A DNA stretch of 64,000 nucleotides from an uncultured Candidatus Pelagibacter sp. (GCA_905616465.1 CAJQSX010000002.1:88955-152954); one strand, 5' to 3'. Shown: positions 1-9,276, counted from the first letter of the stretch. Notes: generated by a model from the sequence alone, not told the origin. Numbers and translations are program-made.

Positions 1-690
1 TTATCTTTTTTTATTAAAACTTTAGCTAGCAAAGCAACATCTTCTACCGTCCTACCAAAAACCCCTATATGGTCTAACTTCTCAGAAGTTTTTAAAACAC
101 CATTTCGAGAAATTAATCCATAAGTTGGTTTATATCCAACAATTCCACAATAAGATGCTGGTCGAATAATTGACCCTCCTGTTTGAGATCCAATTGAAAG
201 TGGAGCCATTAACGATGCAACAGATGCCGCTGATCCACTTGAGGAACCACCAGGTGTTCTTGTATTATCATGTGGATTGGTAGTTTTTGAGGGACCAAGA
301 TAAGCAAGTTCAGAGGTTGTCGTTTTACCCATTACAATTGCACCAGCCGAAAGTAGTAAATCAACTATTTCTGCATTTTGAGAATAAGATTTTCCTTTTC
401 TAATTGATGTCCCACACTCAGTAGGCATATCTACTGTTCCAATAATATCTTTTAGGGCAACTGGTATTCCGTGTAATAGTCCTATTGGTTTTCCAGATCG
501 TCTATATTCATCTGCCTCTGCAGCTTTTTCTAACAAAATTTTTTTATCAAAATAAACCCATGCTTTTACATCTTTTTCAAATTTATTTATTCTTTCAATA
601 TATTTTTCACAAATTTCAACAGATGTAAGTTGAGAATTCTTTATCTTAGATGCAATTTCTTCAACCTTTAATGAAAATATATCTATCATT
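1..690 (-). CDS. Amidase-signature family protein, partial, with apparent N-terminal frameshift
   Basis: Amidase-signature hydrolase that cleaves a C-N amide bond; the substrate is unknown. The reading frame runs off the left edge, so the C-terminal half is missing. Visible hallmarks in order are PVALKD (catalytic Lys), GGSSSGSAAS (bridging Ser) and QTGGSI (nucleophilic Ser), then RPASYCG. The natural ATG at 690 lies four bases after the dctM stop and gives MIDIFSLKVE, but this frame stops soon after. The body is open only from about 665, where the first possible start is a TTG. One extra base around 661-665 would explain this. It is either a real disrupted gene or a sequence error. Its place at the end of the dctPQM operon suggests a role with an imported compound. 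Confidence 0.75.
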
Positions 691-694
691 TTTT

Positions 695-2056
695 TTAGTT
701 AGCAAACAATGTCTCTGGCAACCACAAAGCGATACCAGGAAACATATACATTAAAAACATTGCAAAAATTACTATACCCAAAAATGGCATAATTCCTGCA
801 AATATTTCCATTAATTCAACATTCGCTTTTTGAACACCTTTTAAATAGTAAGCCGACATGGCCATTGGTGGAGTTAAAAAAGATGTCTGTAAATTTAATG
901 CAATTAACATCGCAAAGAAATAGGGGTTAACATCAAATACTTCTAGTAATGGCAAAAATATTGGGACAAATATAATTAAAATTTCTGTCCACTCTAGTGG
1001 CCAACCTAAAAGAAAAATTATTATTTGTGTAATTATTAAAAATTGCCAAGTAGTAATGTTTATTGATGTAAAGAATTGCTCAAAAACTTCATGACCTCCT
1101 AAGTAAGAAAATACTGATGAAAAAGTCCAAGAACCAATAAACAACCACATAATCATTGCTGTAGTTTTTGCTGTTAAAAAAACTGACTCTTTAAAACTTT
1201 TCCATTTTAAAGTTTTATAAAACCAAGATAAAAGTATAGCACCAAAAGCACCTGCCGCAGCTGCCTCTGCTGGAGTGGCTATACCTGCTAAAATTGTTCC
1301 AAGAACTAACATTATTAATCCAAATAAAGGTACAAAAGAAACTAACACTTCTTTTAAAATTTCTGCTCGTGGTGGAATATCTTCTGCTTTAGGTTTTGGT
1401 GCAATAGAAGGGTCCATCCAAGCTCTAAAAATTGCATAAGAAATATATAAACTTGACAACAGTAATCCTGGAAAAATTGCAGCAGCAAACAACCTTAGTG
1501 GGGATAGTTGTGCAATTACAGAATACACAATTAACATAATACTTGGTGGTATTAAAATTCCTAGACATCCACCTGCACAAATTACACCCGATGCAAATTT
1601 TTTGTCATATCCCGCTTTAACCATTGCTGGCCATGCAAGTAATCCCATTAGAGTTACAACGGCACCAATAATTCCTGTTGCTGTTGAAAACAAAGTGCAC
1701 GTAATTAATGCAGCTACTGCCATTGACCCAGGAAGTCTATGGGCCGCTAACCTGATTGCAAAAAATAATTTTGAAACTATTCCAGCTCTTTCGACTAGAT
1801 AACCCATAAATAAAAATAATGGTACAGCAGTGAGAACATTATTATCCATAACTGTGTAGGTATTTTGAACAAATAGTTGAAATATCCTATTGTCAAATAA
1901 ATGCTCCATTACTGATGGATCATAAAAAGCATAATAACCAAAGCCTATACCCATTGCCATTAACGTAAATGCAATTGGAAACCCTAACAAAACAGCAAAT
2001 AAAAATAATCCCATCATTAGAATTGCAACTTCAGGATTTGTTAAACTAAATAACAT
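695..2056 (-). CDS. dctM: TRAP transporter large permease subunit (DctM)
   Basis: Large membrane subunit of a tripartite ATP-independent periplasmic transporter, which carries organic acids inward using the sodium or proton gradient. The protein has 453 residues, normal for DctM, and about a dozen hydrophobic segments. It carries the family signature GIATPAEAAAAGAFGA near residue 262. Its start overlaps the end of dctQ by 11 bases, which indicates translational coupling, and dctP lies upstream, completing the P-Q-M set. The DctM assignment is firm; the substrate is not readable from this subunit. Confidence 0.93.
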   Translation of the reverse strand: MLFSLTNPEVAILMMGLFLFAVLLGFPIAFTLMAMGIGFGYYAFYDPSVMEHLFDNRIFQLFVQNTYTVMDNNVLTAVPLFLFMGYLVERAGIVSKLFFAIRLAAHRLPGSMAVAALITCTLFSTATGIIGAVVTLMGLLAWPAMVKAGYDKKFASGVICAGGCLGILIPPSIMLIVYSVIAQLSPLRLFAAAIFPGLLLSSLYISYAIFRAWMDPSIAPKPKAEDIPPRAEILKEVLVSFVPLFGLIMLVLGTILAGIATPAEAAAAGAFGAILLSWFYKTLKWKSFKESVFLTAKTTAMIMWLFIGSWTFSSVFSYLGGHEVFEQFFTSINITTWQFLIITQIIIFLLGWPLEWTEILIIFVPIFLPLLEVFDVNPYFFAMLIALNLQTSFLTPPMAMSAYYLKGVQKANVELMEIFAGIMPFLGIVIFAMFLMYMFPGIALWLPETLFAN

Positions 2057-2633
2057 CTTTTTGATCCTCGTCTTGAGCCGTTCTCATTAAAATTTTTTCT
2101 GTTTCTTCTGCAACAACCATTCTTGCTGGCCAATGCCCAGTTTGAATACATATTACTGATCTGAATACTTCACTAATTCCTTGAATAATCAATAAGACAC
2201 CTGCAGCAGGTATCATCGATTTTACCATATAAATTTGTATTTGAGCTGGACTACTCCAGCTAGTTTCTTTTATTTTCCAAGCTAGGGCCGCATATTCATA
2301 TCCATAAAATGCTAATGCTATAACCCCCGGAAAAAAGAAGATAAAATAAAGTACTAAATCTATCCAGCCTTGTATCGTTGGTTTAAATAATCTGTAAATG
2401 ACATCACCCCTGACATGAGACTCTGTTGCTAAACAATAAGCACCTGACATCATAAGTATTGCACCATACATCTGCATACTAAAATCAAAGTTCCATAATG
2501 TTGGTTTGTTAAAAACATAAGCCATTACAACTTCATAAACAGTACCGCCCATTAAAATAACAATGCACCACGAAAAAGCTTTACCCATTGAGGTGCTAAG
2601 GGTGTCTGCAAATTTAATGAAGATTCTCATCAT
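2046..2633 (-). CDS. dctQ: TRAP transporter small permease subunit (DctQ)
   Basis: Small membrane subunit of the TRAP transporter that docks the large permease. It has 195 residues with four hydrophobic segments and the usual DctQ-like SHVRGDVIY stretch near residue 71. It starts with two consecutive Met codons (ATGATG at 2633). It overlaps dctM by 11 bases. A strong hairpin with a T run separates it from dctP upstream, so dctQM may be expressed at a lower level than the binding protein. Confidence 0.88.
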   Translation of the reverse strand: MMRIFIKFADTLSTSMGKAFSWCIVILMGGTVYEVVMAYVFNKPTLWNFDFSMQMYGAILMMSGAYCLATESHVRGDVIYRLFKPTIQGWIDLVLYFIFFFPGVIALAFYGYEYAALAWKIKETSWSSPAQIQIYMVKSMIPAAGVLLIIQGISEVFRSVICIQTGHWPARMVVAEETEKILMRTAQDEDQKDVI

Positions 2634-2661
2634 ATTTTTTTAAAATATACTAGATCTAAAC

Positions 2662-2692
2662 AAAAAAAAAGGGGGTTTTTAAACCCCCTTCT
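2662..2692 (-). terminator. Hairpin with T run between dctP and dctQ
   Basis: On the minus strand a stem of five G-C pairs extended by three A-T pairs (GGGGGTTT pairing with AAACCCCC, loop of two) is followed by nine Ts. This is a classic intrinsic terminator shape. It lies just after the dctP stop (2714) and before dctQ (2633). It may act as a partial terminator or as a processing and stabilising hairpin that raises binding-protein mRNA over permease mRNA, a pattern common in solute-binding-protein operons. Confidence 0.75.
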
Positions 2693-2713
2693 TTTAAAAT
2701 TATTTAAAGTTAC

Positions 2714-3871
2714 TTAGATTTTAACTTTTCCGATTGGACCAAACTCATTTTCATAAGCTAATTTGTAGTTCGGTTGATTCATCAACAGATACTTCATTGT
2801 TCTCTTAGCGTATGCTTTTTGGGAGTCTATAACCTTCTTGAAGAAAGCATCTTTACCAGAAAACTCAGCAACAATTTTATCCCAACCTTTTAACTGTTCA
2901 GATAAAATAGCATCAGATGTTTGATAAACATTAACCTTATGCTCATTCATCAATTTAGCTAAGTCAGTAGAATATCTAACTAGCGCTTTGAAGTAGTTAT
3001 CTGAGTTTGCAGCATAAGCAGCATTTTTCAAGATAGCTTGGTGAGCAGGTGAAAGGCTTTTCAGTTTCTTGGTATTCATAGGAATTTCAAACATCTCCTG
3101 AGATTGATGAAAACTTCCTAAGTGATAATGTTTAGAAACATCTTGCATTCCAAACTGTGAGTCTGATGTTGGATTGTTAAACTCTGCAGCATCAATCAAA
3201 CCAGTTTTCATTGCTGGTTGAATTTCACCACCCGGTAATTGTCTTACAACCATTCCCATAGCAGTTAAAACGTTAGTCGCTAGACCAACTGTTCTATACT
3301 TCATACCTTTAACATCAGATACTTTAGTTACATTCTTTTTGAACCAACCAAAAGGTTGTGCTGGCATAGGCATATGAAAGAAACCAGTGTATTCAAATCC
3401 AACACTAGCTACTGCTTCTTCATATAATTTTCTTCCTCCACCATACTCCATCCATCCCATTACTTCTTGAGATGACATTCCGTATGAAGGTCCAGTTCCA
3501 AAAAGGGAAGCAGCGGCATTTTTACCATACCAGTATGCTGTCACCCAGTGACCCATATCAACTACGCCTGAACTTACTGCTTGTCCAATTTCTGAAGTTT
3601 TTACAATTGCTCCAACTGGCTGAAGATCAATTTTAAGCGATCCACCAGACATGTCGCTAACCATTTTACAATAGTCACCAGCCATTTCATAAAAGATATT
3701 AGCGCCTGAAGGCCAAGCTGCTTGCATCTTTAGTGTAACGTGTCCATCTGCTCTAACAATGTTTGGCATTGCAACTGTTGCTGCTGCAACTGCACCAGCT
3801 TTAGCAGCAGTTTTAAAGAACTTACGTCTTGAAGATGTTTTAATCTTCAATGATTTATTTTCTTTTGTCAT
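2714..3871 (-). CDS. dctP: TRAP transporter substrate-binding protein (DctP family, TakP/lactate-like)
   Basis: Periplasmic solute receptor of the TRAP transporter, 385 residues. The start is set at the ATG at 3871, which has a clear GGAGAAA ribosome site; a frame-compatible ATG 27 bases upstream lacks one. The N terminus carries a twin-arginine signal (SRRKFFKTAAKAG, ending at about IVRADG), so it is probably exported folded. The stretches GGEIQPAMKTGLIDAAE and GWFKK resemble the TakP / mannitol-chloroaromatic branch of DctP proteins, whose known members bind 2-oxo acids or lactate. The adjacent hydroxy-acid dehydrogenases support such a substrate, but this is inference. Confidence 0.9.
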   Translation of the reverse strand: MTKENKSLKIKTSSRRKFFKTAAKAGAVAAATVAMPNIVRADGHVTLKMQAAWPSGANIFYEMAGDYCKMVSDMSGGSLKIDLQPVGAIVKTSEIGQAVSSGVVDMGHWVTAYWYGKNAAASLFGTGPSYGMSSQEVMGWMEYGGGRKLYEEAVASVGFEYTGFFHMPMPAQPFGWFKKNVTKVSDVKGMKYRTVGLATNVLTAMGMVVRQLPGGEIQPAMKTGLIDAAEFNNPTSDSQFGMQDVSKHYHLGSFHQSQEMFEIPMNTKKLKSLSPAHQAILKNAAYAANSDNYFKALVRYSTDLAKLMNEHKVNVYQTSDAILSEQLKGWDKIVAEFSGKDAFFKKVIDSQKAYAKRTMKYLLMNQPNYKLAYENEFGPIGKVKI

Positions 3872-3907
3872 TATTTCTCCTGTTACGTTAATTAACATTA
3901 CCAGTTA

Positions 3908-3938
3908 AATATACTTAGCTAAGAGAGTCCATAGTCAA
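3908..3938 (-). promoter_or_regulatory. Possible sigma70-type promoter of the dctPQM operon
   Basis: On the minus strand TTGACT (3938-3933) is followed after 19 bases by TATATT (3913-3908), placing a start site near 3901 and a leader of about 30 bases before the dctP ATG. The spacing is longer than the ideal 17, and AT-rich DNA gives chance matches, so support is weak. Confidence 0.3.
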
Positions 3939-3995
3939 AGTGACATAGATAGTTTTTAATTCAATCCCTAGTAGAATAATCTTAATTATTTATTA

Positions 3996-4949
3996 TTAAT
4001 TCACTTTATTTTTACAGTTTCCTGTTTTAAAAAATTCATAAATATTATCAATTGCTAAATTTGCCATTGCAATCCTTGTATGTTTTGTTGCACTTCCGAG
4101 ATGTGGTAAAATGAAAACACTCTTTATTTTTAGATAGCCTGGGTTTAAATTTGGCTCACCCTTATAAACATCAAGCCCTGCTGCAAAAATTTTTTTTTTA
4201 TTTAATGCATCTATTAAGGCCACATCATCAACAATGTCTCCACGTGCTACATTCGTAATAACTGCACCTGTTGGAAAATATTCTAACGTTTCTTTATTAA
4301 TTAAATTTTCTGTCTCTTTAGTTGCAGGACAACAAATTGATAATACATCTGAAACTTCAAAAAGACTTCTTAAGCTGTCATGGTAAATGGCACCTTGTTC
4401 TTTTTCTACGCTAAGTTTTGATCTATTATGATAGTGAATAATCATTCCTAAAGATTTTGCTATTGCTGCAATTTTTTGTCCTATTCTTCCCATTCCCAAA
4501 ATTCCAAGTCTTGTTCCTGTTAATTGTTTTCCTATTAAATAGTCTGCAGACCATTTCCAATTACTTTCTTTTGCACTTTGAATTCCTTCCGATACTCTTC
4601 TGCATGCGCCTAATATTAAGAGTATTCCAATTTCAGCTGTCGCATCTGATAAAACTTCAGGAGTATTTGTAACTGCAATGCCTTTTTTTTTTGCTGCCTC
4701 TAAATCTATATTACCAAAACCAACCGCAAAGTTAGAAATTACTTTTATAGTGTTTGGTAATTTATTTATCATCTCCTCATCCATTTTATCTGTAAGAGAG
4801 GTTAAAACAGCTTCGCAGCCTTGACTCATTTCTATTACTTTTGCTCGAGAATATAGCTCATCATTTGAATTGAGTTTTGCCTCAAAAATTTTTGTTGCCT
4901 TGTCTTCACTGTCTTTAATTAATTTCCGTGTAATTAAAATTTTTTTCAT
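3996..4949 (-). CDS. D-isomer-specific 2-hydroxyacid dehydrogenase (NAD(P)-dependent)
   Basis: Cytosolic oxidoreductase interconverting a 2-oxo acid and a D-2-hydroxy acid with NAD(P)H; glyoxylate/hydroxypyruvate reductase or D-lactate-type activity is likely. It has 317 residues, normal for the family. The Rossmann glycine motif GMGRIG is at residues 152-157. The catalytic Arg lies in NVARGD (236), Glu in KGEP (265) and His in LPHLGSA (283). It sits 14 bases downstream of a GlcD-type dehydrogenase gene on the same strand. The exact substrate cannot be told from sequence. Confidence 0.87.
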   Translation of the reverse strand: MKKILITRKLIKDSEDKATKIFEAKLNSNDELYSRAKVIEMSQGCEAVLTSLTDKMDEEMINKLPNTIKVISNFAVGFGNIDLEAAKKKGIAVTNTPEVLSDATAEIGILLILGACRRVSEGIQSAKESNWKWSADYLIGKQLTGTRLGILGMGRIGQKIAAIAKSLGMIIHYHNRSKLSVEKEQGAIYHDSLRSLFEVSDVLSICCPATKETENLINKETLEYFPTGAVITNVARGDIVDDVALIDALNKKKIFAAGLDVYKGEPNLNPGYLKIKSVFILPHLGSATKHTRIAMANLAIDNIYEFFKTGNCKNKVN

Positions 4950-4963
4950 TTATCTTTTTTTGA

Positions 4964-6337
4964 TTAATCTAAATCAAAGATTTTGCCCGGATTCATAATA
5001 TTATTACTATCCAAACTTATCTTTATTGACTTCATTACAGAAATATTATCAGGGTGTTCTTTTAGTAGATAGTGTTTTTTTTGCAATCCAATACCATGCT
5101 CTCCTGTTATTGTGCCTTCTAGTTCAAGAGCCTTACTAATAAGATCATCACTATATTGTCTAATTTTTTTTTGTTTCTCTTTATCGTTTGGATCAAATAA
5201 AATTATTGAATGAAAATTACCATCACCAACATGTCCTACCATAGGAGCAATTAAGTCATGTTTTTTTACTTCTTTTTCAGCCCAAGAAATACACTCAACT
5301 AAATTAGAAATTGGAACACAAACATCTGTTGAGTATACTTTCATGTTATTTCCTAAGGCTTTAACAGACCAATAAACATCATGTCTTGCCTGCCATAACT
5401 TATTCCTCTCCTCTAGCGACTCTGCCCATTTAAAATCTCCACCTTTGTTATTTTTAGATAATTCTTCAACTAGTTTTATTGCTTCTTTATTTGAGCTTTC
5501 ACTTCCATGAAATTCGAAAAACAATGTTGGAGACGCTTTTATGTTTTCTAATTTAGAATACTTTATGCTTATTTCCATCTGATCTTTATTTAGCATTTCT
5601 ATTCTAGCAATGGGTATTCCGTATTGTATTACCTCTTGGGCTGTTTGAACCGCTGAATCTAAATCTGGAAAATAACAAACGGCACTCATTATACTTTCCG
5701 GTATTGGAGACAATCTTACTTGTACCTCTGTGATTACTCCAAGAGTTCCCTCAGAACCTATAAATAAATTTGTTAAATTGTAACCTGCAGAAGATTTTTT
5801 TGTCCTCGCACCTGTTTTAATTATCTCCCCATTAGCAAGCACAACTGTTAAACCTGATATTACAGTTCTCATTGTTCCATATTTAACAGCCATAGTTCCA
5901 GATGCTGAAGTTGATGCCATTCCACCAATTGCAGCGTCCGCTCCCGGGTCAATTGGAAAGAACACTCCATCTTCTCTTAGGTGTTCATTTAACTGTTTTC
6001 TAGTAACGTTTGCTTGAACTCTACAATCAAAATCTGCAGCATTAACATTTAAAATTTTATTCATTTTTTCTAATGAAATTGTAATACCATTTGAATTTCC
6101 AACAACATTTCCTTCTAAAGATGTGCCTGTACCAAAAGGTACTACAGGGATTTTGTGATTGTTACATAGTTTAAGAATTTTTGAAACTTCTTCATTTGTT
6201 TCTGGAAAAACAACTGCTTTAGATAAAACTGGTTCATAAGTATCTTCACCTCTTGCATAATTAGCTCTTATAGATTCTGAGGTTGAAAATCTTTCATTGA
6301 AAATTTTTTTTAATTCATTATGTACTAATTCATTCAT
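4964..6337 (-). CDS. FAD-linked D-2-hydroxyacid dehydrogenase (GlcD / D-lactate dehydrogenase type)
   Basis: Flavoprotein oxidising a D-2-hydroxy acid such as D-lactate or glycolate to the 2-oxo acid, probably passing electrons to the respiratory chain. It has 457 residues. The FAD-binding (PCMH) loop PFGTGTSLEG lies at residues 67-76, and the C-terminal family motifs GEHGIG (412-417) and MNPGK (448-452) are intact. No GlcE or GlcF partner genes are nearby, so a stand-alone D-lactate dehydrogenase-like enzyme is more likely than the three-subunit glycolate oxidase. It lies in a same-strand run with an LldD-type enzyme and an aminotransferase. Confidence 0.87.
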   Translation of the reverse strand: MNELVHNELKKIFNERFSTSESIRANYARGEDTYEPVLSKAVVFPETNEEVSKILKLCNNHKIPVVPFGTGTSLEGNVVGNSNGITISLEKMNKILNVNAADFDCRVQANVTRKQLNEHLREDGVFFPIDPGADAAIGGMASTSASGTMAVKYGTMRTVISGLTVVLANGEIIKTGARTKKSSAGYNLTNLFIGSEGTLGVITEVQVRLSPIPESIMSAVCYFPDLDSAVQTAQEVIQYGIPIARIEMLNKDQMEISIKYSKLENIKASPTLFFEFHGSESSNKEAIKLVEELSKNNKGGDFKWAESLEERNKLWQARHDVYWSVKALGNNMKVYSTDVCVPISNLVECISWAEKEVKKHDLIAPMVGHVGDGNFHSIILFDPNDKEKQKKIRQYSDDLISKALELEGTITGEHGIGLQKKHYLLKEHPDNISVMKSIKISLDSNNIMNPGKIFDLD

Positions 6338-6374
6338 AGGTGAATATTAGTAAAAAAATTTTAAAAAATATAGC

Positions 6375-7541
6375 TTATTTAGAGAGCATTTTCTTAAGAT
6401 TTTCTAATGCATTGGAGATATTATCTTGTGAACATGCAAAACTAAACCTTACATAATCACCAGAAGTTTTTCCAAAAGCTGTACCTGGCACTATTGCAAC
6501 TCCTGCTTCATGCATTGCTTTTTTGCAAAATTCAGCACCATTCATTCCAGTTCCAATGACTTTAGGAAATGCATAAAAGGCTCCACCAGGTAAACTGCAC
6601 TCTATGCCAGGTAAATTATTTAGACCTTCATGAATTAACTTCCTTCTTACAGTAAATTCTTTCATCATTTCATTAATTGAATCATCTGGGCCATCTAACG
6701 CTGCAATACCTGCAAATTGAGAAGCTGCATTTACACAAGAAACACTATTTATTAAAAGTTTATTTACATGTGGTACCAGTTCTTTAGGCCAAAAACTCCA
6801 TCCTAGTCTCCAACCGGTCATTGAATATGCTTTGCTCCACCCTTCTAAAATAATTAATCTTTCTCTTAATTCTGGATAATTAAAAAATGATGGCATCTCT
6901 TTATTGTCAAAGATTTGTCTACTGTAAATCTCATCACTCAAAATAGTTACGTGTGGATATTTTTTTAAACCTTCAGCCAATACATCAATAACGGATTTTT
7001 CTACAAAACTTCCAGTTGGATTATTTGGGTTAATTAATATTAATAATCTAGTTTTATCAGTAATAAGTGATAAAATTTTCTTTGGATTTAATTTTAAGTC
7101 TTTATCTTCCGTCAAATCATAAGGTACAGAAGTTGAACCTGTATAATTAATCATTGATTCATAAATTGGAAAAGCAGGAGTTGGGTGAATTATTTCCGCA
7201 CCTGGTTCACCAAAACATTGAATTGCATAACTCATTGTTGGTTTTCCACCTGGCATGATTAAAATTCTCTCAAAATCAATATCAACACTGTAACGTTTTT
7301 TAATCCATCTAGTTACAGCCTGTCTACATTCTGGAATTCCATTAGACATTACATATCCGTGATGACCATCATCTAGAGCTTTTTTTGCTGCTTCAACTAT
7401 ATGTTTTGGCGTTTTAAAATCTGGCTGGCCCAATCCCATATGGATCATTGGGTTCCCTTTAGCTTCTAATGCTTTAGCTTCAGCTAAAACCGTGAATGCA
7501 GATTCTGTTCCTAAATTTTCTAAATTTTTTGCAAGTTTCAT
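6375..7541 (-). CDS. PLP-dependent aminotransferase, class I/II
   Basis: Aminotransferase of fold type I, aspartate aminotransferase family, 388 residues, cytosolic. Motifs are NPNNPTG (171-177), DEIY (203-206) and the PLP-lysine stretch SKAYSMTGWRLGW with Lys237. It probably links a 2-oxo acid from the neighbouring hydroxy-acid dehydrogenases to an amino acid. It lies between the GlcD-like and LldD-like genes with short spacers (37 and 61 bases), suggesting one transcript. Specificity cannot be assigned. Confidence 0.87.
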   Translation of the reverse strand: MKLAKNLENLGTESAFTVLAEAKALEAKGNPMIHMGLGQPDFKTPKHIVEAAKKALDDGHHGYVMSNGIPECRQAVTRWIKKRYSVDIDFERILIMPGGKPTMSYAIQCFGEPGAEIIHPTPAFPIYESMINYTGSTSVPYDLTEDKDLKLNPKKILSLITDKTRLLILINPNNPTGSFVEKSVIDVLAEGLKKYPHVTILSDEIYSRQIFDNKEMPSFFNYPELRERLIILEGWSKAYSMTGWRLGWSFWPKELVPHVNKLLINSVSCVNAASQFAGIAALDGPDDSINEMMKEFTVRRKLIHEGLNNLPGIECSLPGGAFYAFPKVIGTGMNGAEFCKKAMHEAGVAIVPGTAFGKTSGDYVRFSFACSQDNISNALENLKKMLSK

Positions 7542-7602
7542 TTAATTTAATCTTTCTTATTTTTTATAAGTTAATTTTGAGCTATTCAGTCTTTTAAATT
7601 CA

Positions 7603-8754
7603 CTATTTTCTAAATCTTAAATTACTTCTATTTAAGTCACTTATTTTGGTGCATCCCATTAATTTCATGTCTCTCACTAACTCAGCTTTATACTTTTCAA
7701 TAGCCCTCTCCACACCTGCTTGTCCCCCGGCAGCTAAAGCATAAAGATACAGTCTTCCTCCTGAACATGCTTTTGCACCTAATGATAACGCTTTAAGCAT
7801 ATGAGTTCCCCTATGAATTCCACCTTCACATATCACATCTAGCTTGTCCCCTACGGCATCAACAATTTCTGCAAGTTGATCAAAGGGGGATCTTGATCCA
7901 TCAAGTTGTCTTCCACCATGATTTGAAACCATTATGCCCGTACATCCAATATCAACGGCTCTCTTTGCATCCTCAACACTCATCACTCCTTTTAGCGCAA
8001 AATGACCACCCCATTGAGAACAAAGTTTTTCAGCATCCTTCCAATTCATGGATTGATCCAACATTGTAGAAAAGTAATTTCCAATTGAGGTATTGGTGTC
8101 GGTACCCTCTTTGACATGATCTTGAAGATGGGGTAACTCAAACTTACCTTTTGTTAAATAATTTATCCCCCACATTGGCTTGGTGGCAAAACTAAATAAA
8201 CTTGATAATGTTAACTTTGGAGGAGATGTAAAACCTGTCCTCAAATCTCTCTCACGATTTCCCCCAGTTATTGTATCTACTGTTAAAGCCATAACATCAA
8301 ATTTAGCTGCTTTAGCTCTCTCTAAACAAGAATCATTTAAACCTCTGTCTTTATGAAAATAAAACTGAAACATTTTTGGAGTATCAACTATGGAAGATAT
8401 TTCTTCCACACTCACTGTTGCTAAGGCTGAAACACCAAACATGGTATTAAATTTTTGTGCAGCTTTTCCAACCGCTCTTTCACCTTCATAATGAAAAAGT
8501 CTTTGAAGTGCTGTTGGTGCAAGATAAAAAGGTAAATCTAATTTTTTTCCAAATATGGTTGTTGATAGATCAACATTCTCAACACCTCTTAAAACATTAG
8601 GAACTAGATCAACGTCATCAAAAGCATTTGTATTTCTTTGATAAGTAATTTCATCATCTGCAGCTCCGTCAATATAGTGAAAAATTGGTGAGGGTAATTT
8701 TTTTTTAGCTAGTTTTCTAAAATCACTATAATTGTGACAATCTTTTAAATTCAT
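7603..8754 (-). CDS. FMN-dependent alpha-hydroxyacid dehydrogenase (LldD type)
   Basis: Flavoenzyme oxidising an L-2-hydroxy acid, most likely L-lactate or a related acid, to the 2-oxo acid. It has 383 residues. YIDGAADDE (27-35) opens the TIM barrel, and SNHGGRQLDG (277-286) holds the catalytic His279 and substrate-binding Arg282. With the D-specific FAD enzyme at 4964-6337 it would give complementary stereospecificity, as in bacterial lactate-use clusters. It appears to head the minus-strand run that continues to 3996. Confidence 0.88.
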   Translation of the reverse strand: MNLKDCHNYSDFRKLAKKKLPSPIFHYIDGAADDEITYQRNTNAFDDVDLVPNVLRGVENVDLSTTIFGKKLDLPFYLAPTALQRLFHYEGERAVGKAAQKFNTMFGVSALATVSVEEISSIVDTPKMFQFYFHKDRGLNDSCLERAKAAKFDVMALTVDTITGGNRERDLRTGFTSPPKLTLSSLFSFATKPMWGINYLTKGKFELPHLQDHVKEGTDTNTSIGNYFSTMLDQSMNWKDAEKLCSQWGGHFALKGVMSVEDAKRAVDIGCTGIMVSNHGGRQLDGSRSPFDQLAEIVDAVGDKLDVICEGGIHRGTHMLKALSLGAKACSGGRLYLYALAAGGQAGVERAIEKYKAELVRDMKLMGCTKISDLNRSNLRFRK

Positions 8755-8763
8755 TAATAAATA

Positions 8764-9276
8764 TTAAAAATTTTTAATAAAATTAAGCATATAGCTATTT
8801 GCCCCAGGATTTTTGTCTCCTAGACTAGCATTAGATACGTGATTATATGAAACTCCAAAACTTGCATCATCTGAAGCTTTATAGGATAGTTGTGCTTCAG
8901 ATTTAAATTCCAAAACATGCCCTAAATCTTTACCATCACCTTCGTGATAAAGTCCTGGTGCAAAACTAGGGGTAAAAATAATTTTTTGTCCCATATCTAT
9001 ATTCCATTCAATTCCTGTATAAACATATGCTGCAGAATTTTCTGTTACGAAGCCACCTGTGATTGGAGAAACGTTTCCTAAAAAGGTATCTCTATTAAGG
9101 CTTTCATCTTGATGCTGAAATCCAACTAAATATGCACTTTGCTTTTCGTCACTAAAGTCGAAGTTGCCAGTAAAAAAATTTAATTGATCTTCATTATTCT
9201 TAATTTCCTCAGCTGCAAATAATTTGGTTGCTGAAAACAAAATAACTAAAAATAGACTTAATTTTTTAAAAAGCAT
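8764..9276 (-). CDS. PagL-like acyloxyacyl hydrolase family outer-membrane protein
   Basis: Probable eight-stranded outer-membrane barrel of the lipid A 3-O-deacylase (PagL) family, 170 residues. A signal peptide ends near LFAAEE (residue 22). The C-terminal half has alternating-residue strands and the family core YNHVSNASLGDKNPG, where His146 and Ser148 match the PagL His-x-Ser pair. The third catalytic residue, a Glu about 12 residues later in PagL, appears as Asn160, so activity is uncertain. The protein ends in Phe, typical of outer-membrane barrels. It is 10 bases from the LldD-like gene. Confidence 0.65.
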   Translation of the reverse strand: MLFKKLSLFLVILFSATKLFAAEEIKNNEDQLNFFTGNFDFSDEKQSAYLVGFQHQDESLNRDTFLGNVSPITGGFVTENSAAYVYTGIEWNIDMGQKIIFTPSFAPGLYHEGDGKDLGHVLEFKSEAQLSYKASDDASFGVSYNHVSNASLGDKNPGANSYMLNFIKNF

